Source: Nonomuraea dietziae
GTDB lineage: Bacteria > Actinomycetota > Actinomycetes > Streptosporangiales > Streptosporangiaceae
Assembly (NCBI RefSeq): GCF_014195505.1
Contig: NZ_JACIBV010000001.1
Coordinates: forward strand, 868,001 to 932,000
Length of the DNA stretch: 64,000 nt
Reading direction: 5' to 3'
The notes beneath the pieces were generated by a model. That model made no database searches. It was not told the DNA's origin and saw only the letters and a program-made list of their open reading frames with translations. A program made the translations under genes and the position numbers. Positions 27,161 to 36,071 of this stretch are shown one piece after another (the first letter of the stretch is position 1; every line of letters starts with the position of its first letter).

Positions 27161-30100
27161 ATGAGATTCGGCGTGCTCGGCCCGACAGAGGTCTCCGGCG
27201 TCCCTGTGAGAGGCGCGGGGCTCAGCGGCCTGCTCGTGCTGCTGGCGCTGGAGGCGGGCCGGGTCGTCTCCGTCGACCGGCTGGTCGAGGCGCTCTACGG
27301 GCCCTCGGGCACGGTCAACGCGCTGCAGTCGCAGGTGTCGCGGTTGCGGGGGCTGGTCGGGGTGCCGCTGGAGCTCGGGCCCGCCGGTTACCGGCTGGTG
27401 GTCGATCCGCTCGAGGTCGACGCCCACCTGTTCACGCACGCGGTGGCCGCGGCGCGCAGGGCGTCCTCACCGGGTGAGCGGGCGCGGCTGCTGCGTGAGG
27501 CGCTCGGCCTGTGGCGCGGTCCCGCGCTGGCCGACGTCCTGACGCTGCCCTTCGCCGAGGCGGAGGCCGCCGCGCTGGAGGAGCTGCGCCTCTCGGCCGT
27601 GGAGGACCGGGTCGAGGCCGACCTGCTCACGGGCTGCGCCCCGCTCGCCGAGCTGGTCTCCGAGTTGGGCGAGCTGGTGCGGCGGCAGCCGCTGAGGGAG
27701 CGGCTGCGAGGTCAGCTCATGCTCGCCCTGGCCAGGTCGGGGCGCAGGGCAGAGGCGTTGGAGGTGTTCGAGGAGGCGCGCAAGACGCTGGCCGAGGAGC
27801 TGGGCGCCGACCCCTCGCCCGAGCTGGCCGCCCTCCACCTGAGCCTGCTGCGCGACGAACCACCCTCCGCCGTGGCCTCGCCCGCCGCCTCCGCCGGCCC
27901 GCTCGCCGTGGGGCGCCTGCCGGCGGCGTCCGTCTCCGCTGAGGCCCTCGGCGCGGCGTCGGCGCTGCGGCCCCGGGCGCCCAGACCGCGGCTGACCAGC
28001 TTCGTCGGGCGCGACCACGAGCTTCGCCTGGTCGGCCGGCTGCTCGGCCGAGGCCGTCTGCTGACGCTCGCGGGGCCCGGCGGCGCGGGCAAGACGAGGC
28101 TGGCCGTCGAGGCGGTCGAGGCGGCCCACGGCCTCGGGGAGGTGTGCTTCGTCGAGCTGGCCCCGCTCGGCCCCGGCAGCGACGTCGCGCTGGCGGTGCT
28201 CACCGCGCTCGGCCTGCCGTACGGCCACTCCGAACCACCGGGCCCGCTGTCGGCCGCGCGCCAGGACCCTTCGGCGTCGATGTCCCTCCCGCGTGGAGTG
28301 CCGCCTGTCGACGCGCTGGTGACGGCCCTCGGCGACCATCGCGTCACGCTCGTCCTCGACAACTGCGAGCACCTCGTCGAGGCGGCCGCGCTGCTCGTCG
28401 ACCGGATCCTCGCCGAGTGCCAGCGCGTGCGCGTGCTGGCCACCAGCCGCGAGCCGCTGAACATCGACGGCGAGCAGGTCCTGCCCATCGCCCCGCTCCC
28501 CCAGCCGCCGCACGGTCTCGACCTCGAGCAGGCGCGCGAGCACCCCGCGGTGCGGCTGCTGGCAGACAGGGCGGCGGCCGTCCGCCACGGTTTCACCGTC
28601 ACCGGCGACAACCTCGAGCCCGTCCTGCGCATCTGCAGGGCGCTCGACGGGCTGCCGCTGGCGATCGAGCTGGCCGCCGCCAGGCTGCGGGCGCTCACCC
28701 CCGCCGAGGTCGCCGCCAGGCTCGACGACCGCTTCAGGCTGCTGACCGGCGGCAGCCGTACGGCGCTGCCCCGCCATCGCACGCTGCGCGCGGTCGTCGC
28801 GTGGAGCTGGGACCTGCTCGACCCCGCGGAGCGCACCCTGGCCGCCAGGCTGTCGGTGTTCGTCTCCGGCACGACGGCCGAGGCGGCCGAGCGGGTCTGC
28901 GGCGGCGACCTCGACCTGCTCTCCGCGCTGGTCGACAAGTCGATCGTGCAGGCCGACGGCGGGCGCTTCGGCATGCTCGAGACCGTCAGGGCCTTCTGCG
29001 CCGAACGGCTGGCCGAGTCGGGTGAGGAGCAGCGCGTCAGGCAGGCGCACGCCGAGCACTACGCCCGCATGGCCGCCTCCGCCGAGTCCCAGCTTCGCGG
29101 ACCCGACCAGCTGCGCCGGCTGGCCGAGCTGGCGGCCGAGCACGACAACCTGCGCGCGGCGCTGCGCTGGGCCATCGACACGGGGCGGGCCGAGATGGCG
29201 CTGCGCCTGACCGCCGACCTGTGGATGTACTGGTGGCTGCGCGGCCTGCGGCACGAGGGGGCGCTGCTGTCGGCCGAGGTGCTCGACCTGGTGGGGCCCG
29301 AACCTCCCGAGGGCCTGGCGGAGGACCACATCATGTGCGCGCTGCAGATGGTGACGACGGGGCGGCCGCTGGAGGAGGCGCGGGAGCGTCTGGACAACGC
29401 CGAGCGCCTTGCGCGCGGTATGGCCGAGCCGCCGCGCCACCCGCTGATCGCCATGGTCAGGCCCTATCCGGCGATCGCCTCCGGCGACTACACCCTGCTG
29501 CTGCCCGCGCTGCTGGCCGCCACCACCGCCTCCGATCCCTGGTCGAGGGCCTTCGCCAGGCTGCTGCTCGGCTACCTGCGGCTGGGCGCCGGCGAGGTCG
29601 AGGCGGGAGAGCGCGAGCTGCGGCTGGCGCTCGACACCTTCCGCATGGCCGGCGACAGGTGGGGCGTGGGTCAGGCGATGCTCCAGCTTTCGGAGCTGTC
29701 GGGATGGCGCGGCGAGCACAAGGAGGCGATAGCGATGGCGGAGGAGGCGCTGGAGGTGATCGCGCCCTTCGGCGCCACCGAGGACACCGCGCTGCTGATG
29801 TCGCGCCGCGGAGCCGAGCTGGCCCGCGCGGGCGACCTCGCCGCCGCCGAGGTGGAGCTGGAGCGGGCCGCCTGCATGGCGCGCCACCTGCCGGGCTCGG
29901 AGGCGGAGGCGATCGCGACCTACGGGCTGGCCGAGCTGGCCCGGCTGGGCGGCGACCCCGCGCGGGCGACCGAGCTCTACATGGCTGCCCTGGCGGGCTG
30001 CGAGGCGCACTGGCTCGGGGCGCACGAGACGCGGGGTCGCGTCCTGATCGGGCTCGGCAGGGTGGAGGGCGACGGAGCGCGGCTGCGCGAGGCCTACGAC

Positions 30101-30370
30101 CTCCTGGTCGACGTCCTCGATCTGCCGGGCGCCTCCGGCGCGGTGGAAGCCATGGCCGAGCTGGTGCTTCGCGAAGGGCCGGCCGCTCGCGCGGCCTTCC
30201 TGCTGGGGGCGGCGGTGTCGCTGCGCGGCGCCGCTCTGACCGACGGGCCCGATGTGGTCCGTACGGCGGGCGAGGCCAGGCGGGTGCTGGGCGACGCGGC
30301 GTTCGAGCGGTCCTACCAGCGTGGCTGCTCGACACCTCGCGACCAGGTCGCCGACCTGCTGCCCTTCTGA
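27161..30370 (+). CDS. AfsR/SARP-type transcriptional regulator with BTAD, NB-ARC and TPR domains
   Basis: 1069 residues. Residues 1-90 form an OmpR-type winged helix (MRFGVLGPTEV...VNALQSQVSRLRGLVG); 95-235 form the bacterial transcriptional activation domain (PLRERLRGQLMLALARSGRRAEALEVFEEARKTLAEELG). An STAND ATPase follows: P-loop GPGGAGKTRLA, 'VTLVLDNCEHLVEAA', 'LATSREPL' and 'GLPLAIELAAARLRAL'. The C-terminal ~400 residues are TPR-like helices. AfsR relatives activate secondary-metabolite genes after nucleotide-driven assembly. It could act on a cluster elsewhere; no nearby biosynthetic operon obviously depends on it. A GAGGT ribosome site precedes ATG 27161. Confidence 0.93.
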   Translation: MRFGVLGPTEVSGVPVRGAGLSGLLVLLALEAGRVVSVDRLVEALYGPSGTVNALQSQVSRLRGLVGVPLELGPAGYRLVVDPLEVDAHLFTHAVAAARRASSPGERARLLREALGLWRGPALADVLTLPFAEAEAAALEELRLSAVEDRVEADLLTGCAPLAELVSELGELVRRQPLRERLRGQLMLALARSGRRAEALEVFEEARKTLAEELGADPSPELAALHLSLLRDEPPSAVASPAASAGPLAVGRLPAASVSAEALGAASALRPRAPRPRLTSFVGRDHELRLVGRLLGRGRLLTLAGPGGAGKTRLAVEAVEAAHGLGEVCFVELAPLGPGSDVALAVLTALGLPYGHSEPPGPLSAARQDPSASMSLPRGVPPVDALVTALGDHRVTLVLDNCEHLVEAAALLVDRILAECQRVRVLATSREPLNIDGEQVLPIAPLPQPPHGLDLEQAREHPAVRLLADRAAAVRHGFTVTGDNLEPVLRICRALDGLPLAIELAAARLRALTPAEVAARLDDRFRLLTGGSRTALPRHRTLRAVVAWSWDLLDPAERTLAARLSVFVSGTTAEAAERVCGGDLDLLSALVDKSIVQADGGRFGMLETVRAFCAERLAESGEEQRVRQAHAEHYARMAASAESQLRGPDQLRRLAELAAEHDNLRAALRWAIDTGRAEMALRLTADLWMYWWLRGLRHEGALLSAEVLDLVGPEPPEGLAEDHIMCALQMVTTGRPLEEARERLDNAERLARGMAEPPRHPLIAMVRPYPAIASGDYTLLLPALLAATTASDPWSRAFARLLLGYLRLGAGEVEAGERELRLALDTFRMAGDRWGVGQAMLQLSELSGWRGEHKEAIAMAEEALEVIAPFGATEDTALLMSRRGAELARAGDLAAAEVELERAACMARHLPGSEAEAIATYGLAELARLGGDPARATELYMAALAGCEAHWLGAHETRGRVLIGLGRVEGDGARLREAYDLLVDVLDLPGASGAVEAMAELVLREGPAARAAFLLGAAVSLRGAALTDGPDVVRTAGEARRVLGDAAFERSYQRGCSTPRDQVADLLPF

Positions 30371-30490
30371 CCCCCGCTACCCGTGTCACGCCCTCCCCCG
30401 CGCCCGGTGTTCCCGGGGCCGGGAGGGCGGCACCAACCACTCCCACCACACCGGAGGCTGCTCCCGCGCCTCGATGTCGAGCGCGGCCGC

Positions 30491-30527
30491 GCCGGTCGGC
30501 GGCCCGTTGCGCGGGCCGCCGACCGGC
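30491..30527. terminator. Strong bidirectional terminator hairpin
   Basis: A perfect 16-bp inverted repeat (GCCGGTCGGCGGCCCG and its complement) with a 5-base loop, located between the convergent AfsR-like gene and the sigma-factor partner gene. Confidence 0.8.
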
Positions 30528-30532
30528 TCGTG

Positions 30533-31264
30533 TCAGCCGTCCTTCTCGCTGGTGCCGGGGCCGTCGGTCCTGTGCTCGGCCTTGCCGCTGGTGCCCTTCT
30601 CGCTGGTGCCCTTCTCGCTGGTGCCCTTCTCGCTGGTGCCCTTCTCGCTGGTGCCGGGGCCGTGGCTGTCGTCCCGCTTGTCGATCCTGGACTCCCACTT
30701 GCCCGGCGTGGGCAGGGGCATCGGGACCACCTCGCAGGGGCCCACCGTCCCCTCGACCACCTCGAGCGCCATCCCGACCGGCGGCCGGTCGAGGTGCTGC
30801 GGGTCGGAGGAGACCGTCATGACGAGCGTCTGTCCCGCGGTGATCTCACCTTGCTTGATCTTGAAGACGATGCCTCCGCCTTCGACGCTGCCGATGCTCG
30901 CCTCGAACCTTCCGCCCGAGGCCTTGGCCCTGCCCCTGGGTGCCTTGCAGGTCTGGCCCGCCGGCAGGTAGGTGACGTCGGCGTTGACGTTCTCGTCCCT
31001 CAGCCTCCGCTCCAGGTCCTCGGGGTCGCGGAACTCGCTGATCCGCACCTCGATGGAGCCGTCGGCCTGCTTCTCGACGGCGAAGGCCGGGCTCGCCGTC
31101 CCGCCGTACAGCACCAGCGTGGTGGCCGCCGCGGCCCCCGTCACCGCGGCGGCCAGCCCCAGCAGGCGGCCGTGGCCGCGCCGCGCCGGCGTCACCGTGA
31201 CCAGGTTCTGGCTGGCCATGTCGTCCTTGAGCGCGCTGAGCAGGCGCTCCTCGAAGTTGCTCAT
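30533..31264 (-). CDS. ECF sigma-factor partner, single-pass membrane protein with tandem GTSEK repeats
   Basis: 243 residues. A short cytoplasmic part (MSNFEERLLSALKDDM), one membrane segment at about residues 33-56, and an extracytoplasmic domain of ~140 residues with two Cys. The tail consists of GTSEK units (four exact repeats plus variants). The ATG at 31264 overlaps the sigma-factor stop (ATGA), so the two are translationally coupled, the usual order for a sigma factor and its anti-sigma or signal partner. No zinc anti-sigma motif (HxxxCxxC) is present, so it is not a ZAS-type anti-sigma factor. The name of its partner rests on context. Confidence 0.7.
   Translation of the reverse strand: MSNFEERLLSALKDDMASQNLVTVTPARRGHGRLLGLAAAVTGAAAATTLVLYGGTASPAFAVEKQADGSIEVRISEFRDPEDLERRLRDENVNADVTYLPAGQTCKAPRGRAKASGGRFEASIGSVEGGGIVFKIKQGEITAGQTLVMTVSSDPQHLDRPPVGMALEVVEGTVGPCEVVPMPLPTPGKWESRIDKRDDSHGPGTSEKGTSEKGTSEKGTSEKGTSGKAEHRTDGPGTSEKDG
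30588..30655. repeat. 15-bp tandem repeat in the sigma-partner gene
   Basis: CTGGTGCCCTTCTCG is repeated four times without a mismatch (30588-30647), followed by a partial copy. It codes on the minus strand for the GTSEK units at the protein's C-terminus. Confidence 0.95.
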
Positions 31265-31806
31265 GCCTGTCCCTCCACATACACAGCCGACGGCGAAACG
31301 ACCTCCAGAAGGGCACGTCTTGCCCGATGCAGACGGACTCGCGCGGTCACCTGCCTGATGCCCAGGGCCGCTGCCGCCTCCGCGACAGAGAGCTGGTCGA
31401 TCGCCACGAGCTCGAGTACGGCCCGCTCACCCTCGGGCAGGTCCCGCATCGCCTCCAGGGCGTGCCGCATCTGCCGTTCGGCGTCGATCTTCTCGACCAT
31501 CCTGCCGAGATCGTCATCGTCCATCAGCCGCCTGCCTGCCACACGGCTGGTCAGCTGGGCCTCCCTCGCCGTCCTGCGCAGCTGGGCGGATACGACGTTG
31601 CGCGCCACGCCGTACAACCATGCGATCTCGCTGCCCCTGCCAGGGCGGTAGGTGTGCGCTGAGTCCAAAGCCGCCAGAAAGATGTCGGCGGTCAGGTCGG
31701 CGGCCAGGTGAGGATCGTTCACCCGGCGTACGACGAACCGCATGACAGCATCGATGTGACGGCGATAGAAGGCCTCAAAGGCCGCGGGGTCTTCGTTGAG
31801 GCGCAC
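31261..31806 (-). CDS. ECF RNA polymerase sigma factor
   Basis: 181 residues. Region 2 is 'FEAFYRRHIDAVMRFVVRRVNDPHLAADLTADIFLAAL' followed by 'WLYGVARNVVSAQLRR'; region 4 is 'LPEGERAVLELVAIDQLSVAEAAAALGIRQVTARVRLHRARRALL', a helix-turn-helix that recognises the -35 element. Length and layout are those of group IV sigma factors. GTG 31806 follows GGGAGCGAGG. It is the first gene of an operon with the membrane protein, which probably senses an envelope signal and holds the sigma factor. Confidence 0.92.
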   Translation of the reverse strand: MRLNEDPAAFEAFYRRHIDAVMRFVVRRVNDPHLAADLTADIFLAALDSAHTYRPGRGSEIAWLYGVARNVVSAQLRRTAREAQLTSRVAGRRLMDDDDLGRMVEKIDAERQMRHALEAMRDLPEGERAVLELVAIDQLSVAEAAAALGIRQVTARVRLHRARRALLEVVSPSAVYVEGQA

Positions 31807-32156
31807 TGGCCTCGCTCCCTTCGTCGTTCGCCCTTACATCACTGCTTGGCCTGAGCGAGGCGAAGCGTTTCCTGGCGCGGGCCGGTCCACCACCCCGCAC
31901 GACCCCGACCACCCTCCATCGGCGAGCCGCCCGCTCGAACCCACCGCCGGGAGAGCGTGCTGTGGGGCGGACCCTACTGCGCCGTCGGGTCTCGACGGGG
32001 CGGCGCGGCTCATGTCCGTCCGGCCCACTGCCCATGCGCTCACGGCAGCCCACAGAACCGCCGGTTATACGCGGGCGTGCGGGCTCGTGCGGGCTCGTGC
32101 GGGCTCGTGCGTGCGGGGTGCGAGCCGCGTGCGCGCCATGCTCCAGCGTGGACGGC
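31807..32156. other. Divergent intergenic region between sigma-factor and exporter genes
   Basis: 350 bases. It holds a 10-bp tandem repeat at 32081-32110 and a -10-like TTATAC at 32065-32070 pointing toward the exporter. In-frame upstream extensions of the exporter frame exist but look non-coding. I see no RNA gene. Confidence 0.5.
32081..32110. repeat. Three perfect copies of a 10-bp repeat
   Basis: GGGCTCGTGC is repeated three times head to tail, with a degenerate copy just before. It lies between the possible -10 box and the exporter start codon, in the presumed leader. Confidence 0.9.
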
Positions 32157-33728
32157 ATGACACCCGTGAGCAGGACCAGACGCTGGGCAGCACTGGCCAC
32201 CCTGTGCCTCGCCGTCTCGCTCATCGCGATCGACGGCACCGTGCTGCACCTGGCGATCCCGCGCCTGACCGAGGCGCTGCACCCGACCAGCACCCAGATC
32301 CTCTGGATCGCCGACATCTACGGGTTCGTCCTCGGCGGCCTGCTCATCACCGCGGGCAACGCGGGCGACAGGTTCGGCAGGAAACGCGTCCTGCTCATCG
32401 GGGTGGCGGCCTTCGGGCTGGCCTCGCTGGCCACCGCCTACGCTCCCACGGCCGAGCTGCTCATCGTCGCGCGAGCGGTGCTGGGCGTGGCGGGCGCCAC
32501 CATCATGCCGTCCACCCTGTCGATCATCCGCAATCTGTTCACCGACCCCCGCGAGCGCACCACCGCGATAGGGCTGTGGAGCTCGGTCACGACGGCCGGC
32601 GCCGCGGCGGGGCCGCTGCTGGGCGGGCTGCTCCTCGACAACTTCTGGTGGGGCTCGGTCTTCCTGATCAATGTTCCGGTGATGGTCGTCGTCCTGATCG
32701 TGGCCGCGCTGACCCTGCCCGAGTCCCGCAACCCCGACCCCGGGCCGCTCGACCTGCGCAGCGTGCTGCTGTCCATCGTCGGCGTGATCGGCGTCATCTA
32801 CGCCGTCAAGGAGGCGGCCCACGCGGGGCTCGCCCAGACCGGCGTCCTGGTGGCCGCGGCGCTGGGCGTGGGCGCGCTGATCCTGTTCTGGAGGCGGCAG
32901 AGCAGGCTCACTCACCCGCTGATCGACGTCAGCCTGTTCAGGCGCAGGGCGTTCTCCGGCGCGGTCGGCGGCGACATGGTCGCGGTCTTCGCGCTGGTGG
33001 GCACGCTGTTCTTCCTCTCCCTCTACCTGCAGTTCGTCCTCGGCTGGACACCGCTGCAGGCCGGTCTCGCCCAGCTGCCCGCCATGGGCGCCTCCATGGT
33101 CGCGGCGCTCCTCGCGGGCAGGCTCGCGATGGCGTGGGGCAGAGCGGTGGCGATCTCCGTGGGGCTCGCGCTGTCGGCGGCAGGGCTGGCGGTGCTCGTC
33201 GTGCTCCCCACGCAGTCCGGCTATCCGGTGGTGCTCGCCTCACTGCTCCTCATCGGCATCGGCGCGGGGCTGTCGTTCACCGTGACCGCCGACACCGTGC
33301 TGGCGACCGTGCCGAAGGAGCGGGCCGGCTCGGCCTCCGCGATCGCCGAGACCGCCTACGAACTGGGCGCCGCCCTCGGCATCGCGCTGATCGGCAGCCT
33401 GCTCGGCGGCATCTACCGGCAGACGTTGCGGCTGCCGGGCGGGCTTCCCGCCGAGGCCGTCGACGCCGCCCGCGACTCCATCGGTACGGCGCTGCACGCG
33501 GCGGCGTCCCTGCCTGCGGAGCTGGCCGCCGGCGTGATCGCGGCGGCCTCGGCCGCGTTCGTGCAGGCCGTCAACGTCACCTCCCTCATCTGCGGTGTGG
33601 CGGTGGCCGCCGTCGCCGTGACCGCCCTGTTCACCCTGCGTGGCCTTGGCACCGTCATCGAGGAACACCCGCTGGATCGTCCACTTTCGTCTCAGAGCAC
33701 CGAATCCAAACAAGGAGCAGACCGATGA
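32157..33728 (+). CDS. MFS drug exporter of the 14-segment DHA2 (EmrB/QacA) type
   Basis: 523 residues with about 14 hydrophobic segments. DHA2 patterns: 'LAVSLIAIDGTVLHLAIPRL' (segment 1 with Asp), motif A as GNAGDRFGRKRVLL, and motif C-like 'GLWSSVTTAGAAAGPLLGGLLL'. It exports hydrophobic compounds by proton antiport. ATG 32157 is chosen; no good ribosome site is seen. The stop overlaps the P450 start by 4 bases (ATGA), forming an operon with P450 and ferredoxin, so it may export the P450 product or a toxic substrate. Confidence 0.88.
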   Translation: MTPVSRTRRWAALATLCLAVSLIAIDGTVLHLAIPRLTEALHPTSTQILWIADIYGFVLGGLLITAGNAGDRFGRKRVLLIGVAAFGLASLATAYAPTAELLIVARAVLGVAGATIMPSTLSIIRNLFTDPRERTTAIGLWSSVTTAGAAAGPLLGGLLLDNFWWGSVFLINVPVMVVVLIVAALTLPESRNPDPGPLDLRSVLLSIVGVIGVIYAVKEAAHAGLAQTGVLVAAALGVGALILFWRRQSRLTHPLIDVSLFRRRAFSGAVGGDMVAVFALVGTLFFLSLYLQFVLGWTPLQAGLAQLPAMGASMVAALLAGRLAMAWGRAVAISVGLALSAAGLAVLVVLPTQSGYPVVLASLLLIGIGAGLSFTVTADTVLATVPKERAGSASAIAETAYELGAALGIALIGSLLGGIYRQTLRLPGGLPAEAVDAARDSIGTALHAAASLPAELAAGVIAAASAAFVQAVNVTSLICGVAVAAVAVTALFTLRGLGTVIEEHPLDRPLSSQSTESKQGADR

Positions 33729-34876
33729 GAGCGATACCCACAGACCGAGGCGCCTGCCCGTTCGACCCGCCCGCCGGAATGGCCGACGAGCCGCTGAGCA
33801 AGGTGCGGCTGTCGAACGGCGACCAGGTCTGGCTGGTGACCAGGCACGACCTGGTCCGGCAGGTCCTGGGCGACACCCGTTTCAGTTCGGAGATCGACGG
33901 CGGCTTCCTCGACGTGCCGTTGCATGCCGTACAGCCCCAGCCGGGCATGTTCATCCAGATGGACCCGCCCGAGCACACCAGGCTCAGACGGCTGCTGACC
34001 GGACGGTTCACCGTCCAGCGGATGCAGCGGCTGCGGCCGAGGATCGAGCAGATCGTCACCGAACGGCTCGACGCGCTGGAGCGGGCGCCGCGCCCCGCCG
34101 ACCTGGTGGCGGAGTTCGCGCTGCCGATCCCCTCGCTGGTGATCTGCGAGCTGCTCGGCGTGCCCTACGCCGAGCGCGCGTCGTTCCAGGAGGCCGGCGC
34201 CAGATTGCTGACCCTCACCGGCACCCAGGAGGAGCTGGAGGAGGCGATGATGCGGCTCGGCGGCTACCTGGCGGAGCTGATCGCCCGCAAGCGCGCCGAG
34301 CCGGGCGAGGGCCTGCTCGACGACCTGCTCGACAGCGGCCTCAGCGACGAGGAACTGGTCGGGATCGCGATCCTGCTGCTCATCGCGGGTCACGAGACGA
34401 CGGCCAACATGATCTCGCTCGGCACCCTGCTGCTGCTCCAGCATCCCGACCAGCTCGCTCTCGTACGGCAGAGCCCCGAGGCGGCCAGGACAGCGGTCGA
34501 CGAACTGCTGCGCTACCTGTCGATCGTCGACGTCGGAATGTTCAGGCGCGCCTCCACCGACCTGGAGCTCGACGGGCAGATCATCAAGGAGGGCGAGTTC
34601 GTGACCTGTTCGCTGGCCGCCGCCAACCGCGACCCCGCCCTGCTCGACCGGCCCGAGGAGCTGGAGGTGTCCAGGCCGAAGGCGCCACACGTGGCGTTCG
34701 GCTTCGGCCCGCACCAGTGCCTGGGGCAGAACCTGGCGAGGCTGGAGATGGAGATCGCCTACCCGGCGCTGTTCCGGCGGCTGCCTGACCTGCGGCTGGC
34801 CGTACCGCTGGAGAAGGTGCCGTTCAAGAGCGACATGGCGATCTACGGCGTGCACCGGCTGGAGGTGGAGTGGTGA
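33725..34876 (+). CDS. Cytochrome P450 (CYP105/107-like bacterial type)
   Basis: 383 residues. The oxygen-binding I-helix motif is AGHETT (about residues 221-226), the ExxR of helix K is ELLR, and the heme loop is FGFGPHQCLGQNLAR with the Cys ligand near residue 332. 'MDPPEHTRLRRLL' is the typical C-helix region. This is a soluble class I P450 that takes electrons from a ferredoxin, here encoded by the next gene. The substrate is unknown. AAGGAG precedes ATG 33725, whose codon overlaps the exporter stop. Confidence 0.95.
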   Translation: MRAIPTDRGACPFDPPAGMADEPLSKVRLSNGDQVWLVTRHDLVRQVLGDTRFSSEIDGGFLDVPLHAVQPQPGMFIQMDPPEHTRLRRLLTGRFTVQRMQRLRPRIEQIVTERLDALERAPRPADLVAEFALPIPSLVICELLGVPYAERASFQEAGARLLTLTGTQEELEEAMMRLGGYLAELIARKRAEPGEGLLDDLLDSGLSDEELVGIAILLLIAGHETTANMISLGTLLLLQHPDQLALVRQSPEAARTAVDELLRYLSIVDVGMFRRASTDLELDGQIIKEGEFVTCSLAAANRDPALLDRPEELEVSRPKAPHVAFGFGPHQCLGQNLARLEMEIAYPALFRRLPDLRLAVPLEKVPFKSDMAIYGVHRLEVEW

Positions 34877-35052
34877 TCAAGGTAGACCGCGAGCGCTGCG
34901 CCTCGTCAGGCCAGTGCGCACTGACCGCGCCCGAGGTGTTCGCTCAGGACGAGGAGGACGGACGCGTGGTGCTGCTCGACGAGCACGCCACGGGTCCCGA
35001 GGTACGGCGAGCCACCACCGGCTGCCCCACCCAGGCGATCAGCTCGGACTGA
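34873..35052 (+). CDS. [3Fe-4S] ferredoxin, electron donor for the P450
   Basis: 59 residues of the short Fdx type found next to actinomycete P450 genes. Cluster ligands fit Cys-x5-Cys (CASSGQC) and a C-terminal Cys-Pro (GCPTQAI). GTG 34873 overlaps the P450 stop (GTGA), so it is translationally coupled. No ferredoxin reductase gene is next to it. Confidence 0.93.
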   Translation: MIKVDRERCASSGQCALTAPEVFAQDEEDGRVVLLDEHATGPEVRRATTGCPTQAISSD

Positions 35053-35362
35053 GGCAGTGGCAGGTTGACATCGCGTTCCGGCTGGCGGAGGTCTCACCCC
35101 ACTCGCGAACCGGAACGCCCCGCCACCTCGCGGTCGCGTGCGGGCATCCACCCAGAGCACACCGGCACGCGGACCTCGACTCCGGCCGGGAGCCGCCGGA
35201 GCACGAGGACGCTACGGCCCCGCGGCAGGGCCGTTCCCGCCCCGCAGGGGGCCGTTCCCGCAGCCCCGCGGGGAGTCGTGTTTCGACGGCTCCCCGCGGG
35301 ACTACGCCACCTCGGCGCGCTCCTGGCGGACGAACGGAAGCGGCGACACCTGCCGGGCCGGG
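35053..35362. other. Intergenic region after the ferredoxin gene: terminator, no gene
   Basis: 310 GC-rich bases between convergent genes. It contains the hairpin listed separately and a near-repeat of GCCGTTCCCGC at about 35230-35260. Short frames show no coding pattern. Confidence 0.5.
35265..35300. terminator. Bidirectional terminator hairpin between ferredoxin and VOC genes
   Basis: CCCGCGGGGAG (35265-35275) pairs perfectly with CTCCCCGCGGG (35290-35300). An inner GTCG/CGAC pair extends the stem. Confidence 0.75.
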
Positions 35363-35728
35363 TCACGCGGCGATGCAGAAGACGTGCCCCTCCGGATCGG
35401 CCAGCACGATCCACTCGCCCGCCCCCGGCTGGAAGTCGGGCTTCGTCGCGCCGAGGTCGAGCAGTTCCTTGGTCGCCGTCTCCAGGTCGGTGACCTTGAG
35501 GTCGAGATGCGCCTGCTTGGTGCCGCCCGGCCAGGCAGGAGCCTGGTGGCCCTCGACCCGCATGAAGGACAGCTGTGCCTGGCCCGCGTCCAGGTAGGCG
35601 GAGTCGTCGTCGCTGTGCGTGATCCGCCCGCCCAGAACCGAGCGATAGAACTCGGCCAAGGAGGCGGGACGCGCGCAGTCGATGACGTGGGCGGATATCT
35701 CAGCGATCGCGGGTGTGTGCGTTGTCAT
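35363..35728 (-). CDS. VOC-family (glyoxalase-like) protein
   Basis: 121 residues with two beta-alpha-beta-beta-beta halves: 'ISAHVIDCARPASLAEFYRSVLGGRI' and 'AHLDLKVTDLETATKELLDLGATK ... DPEGHVFCIA'. The last strand matches the usual DPEGHxFxL ending. Such small proteins include dioxygenase-like and antibiotic-binding members; no metal triad is certain. ATG 35728 gives the expected length; the frame opens earlier, but that stretch has no family similarity. Confidence 0.82.
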   Translation of the reverse strand: MTTHTPAIAEISAHVIDCARPASLAEFYRSVLGGRITHSDDDSAYLDAGQAQLSFMRVEGHQAPAWPGGTKQAHLDLKVTDLETATKELLDLGATKPDFQPGAGEWIVLADPEGHVFCIAA

Positions 35729-36071
35729 GCGTCCAGGCTGCCCCGCCGCTCCTCCCCCGGTCTTGAACATCCTTGCGCCTGACCCGCTGAGCCCTCCGAG
35801 CGCCGCGGTCCAGAGTCGCAGTGCCACCGCCCACGAAGCTGGTCACCGTCGCCCCGAAGCTGAGAACGGCTCCGTCAGCTTCTCCGACAAGGGCAGGGAG
35901 GCCGCTCTCGCGCTCGCTGCCGGCGAAGGGTGAACGCCGTCACCCCCATGAGGCGAACACGAAGGCGAGGCGGCGTGGGGCGCCCCGCCTGTGATAGCCG
36001 TCGACAAGACGGCCACTGCCCGAACCGGGGTGGGGCCCGGCGTAGACGTCCAACCAGAACGGAGCAAGAGC
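35729..36071. other. Intergenic region upstream of the SDR gene, no gene found
   Basis: 343 bases. The frames here lack coding character except for a short plus-strand run ending at 35933 (SFSDKGREAALALAAGEG) that might be the tail of a lost gene. The promoter of the SDR gene is likely within the last 100 bases but has no clear boxes. Confidence 0.4.

Noticed and set aside
35880..35933. Short run resembling the tail of a gene (SFSDKGREAALALAAGEG)
   Set aside because: Too short and without an identifiable upstream part.
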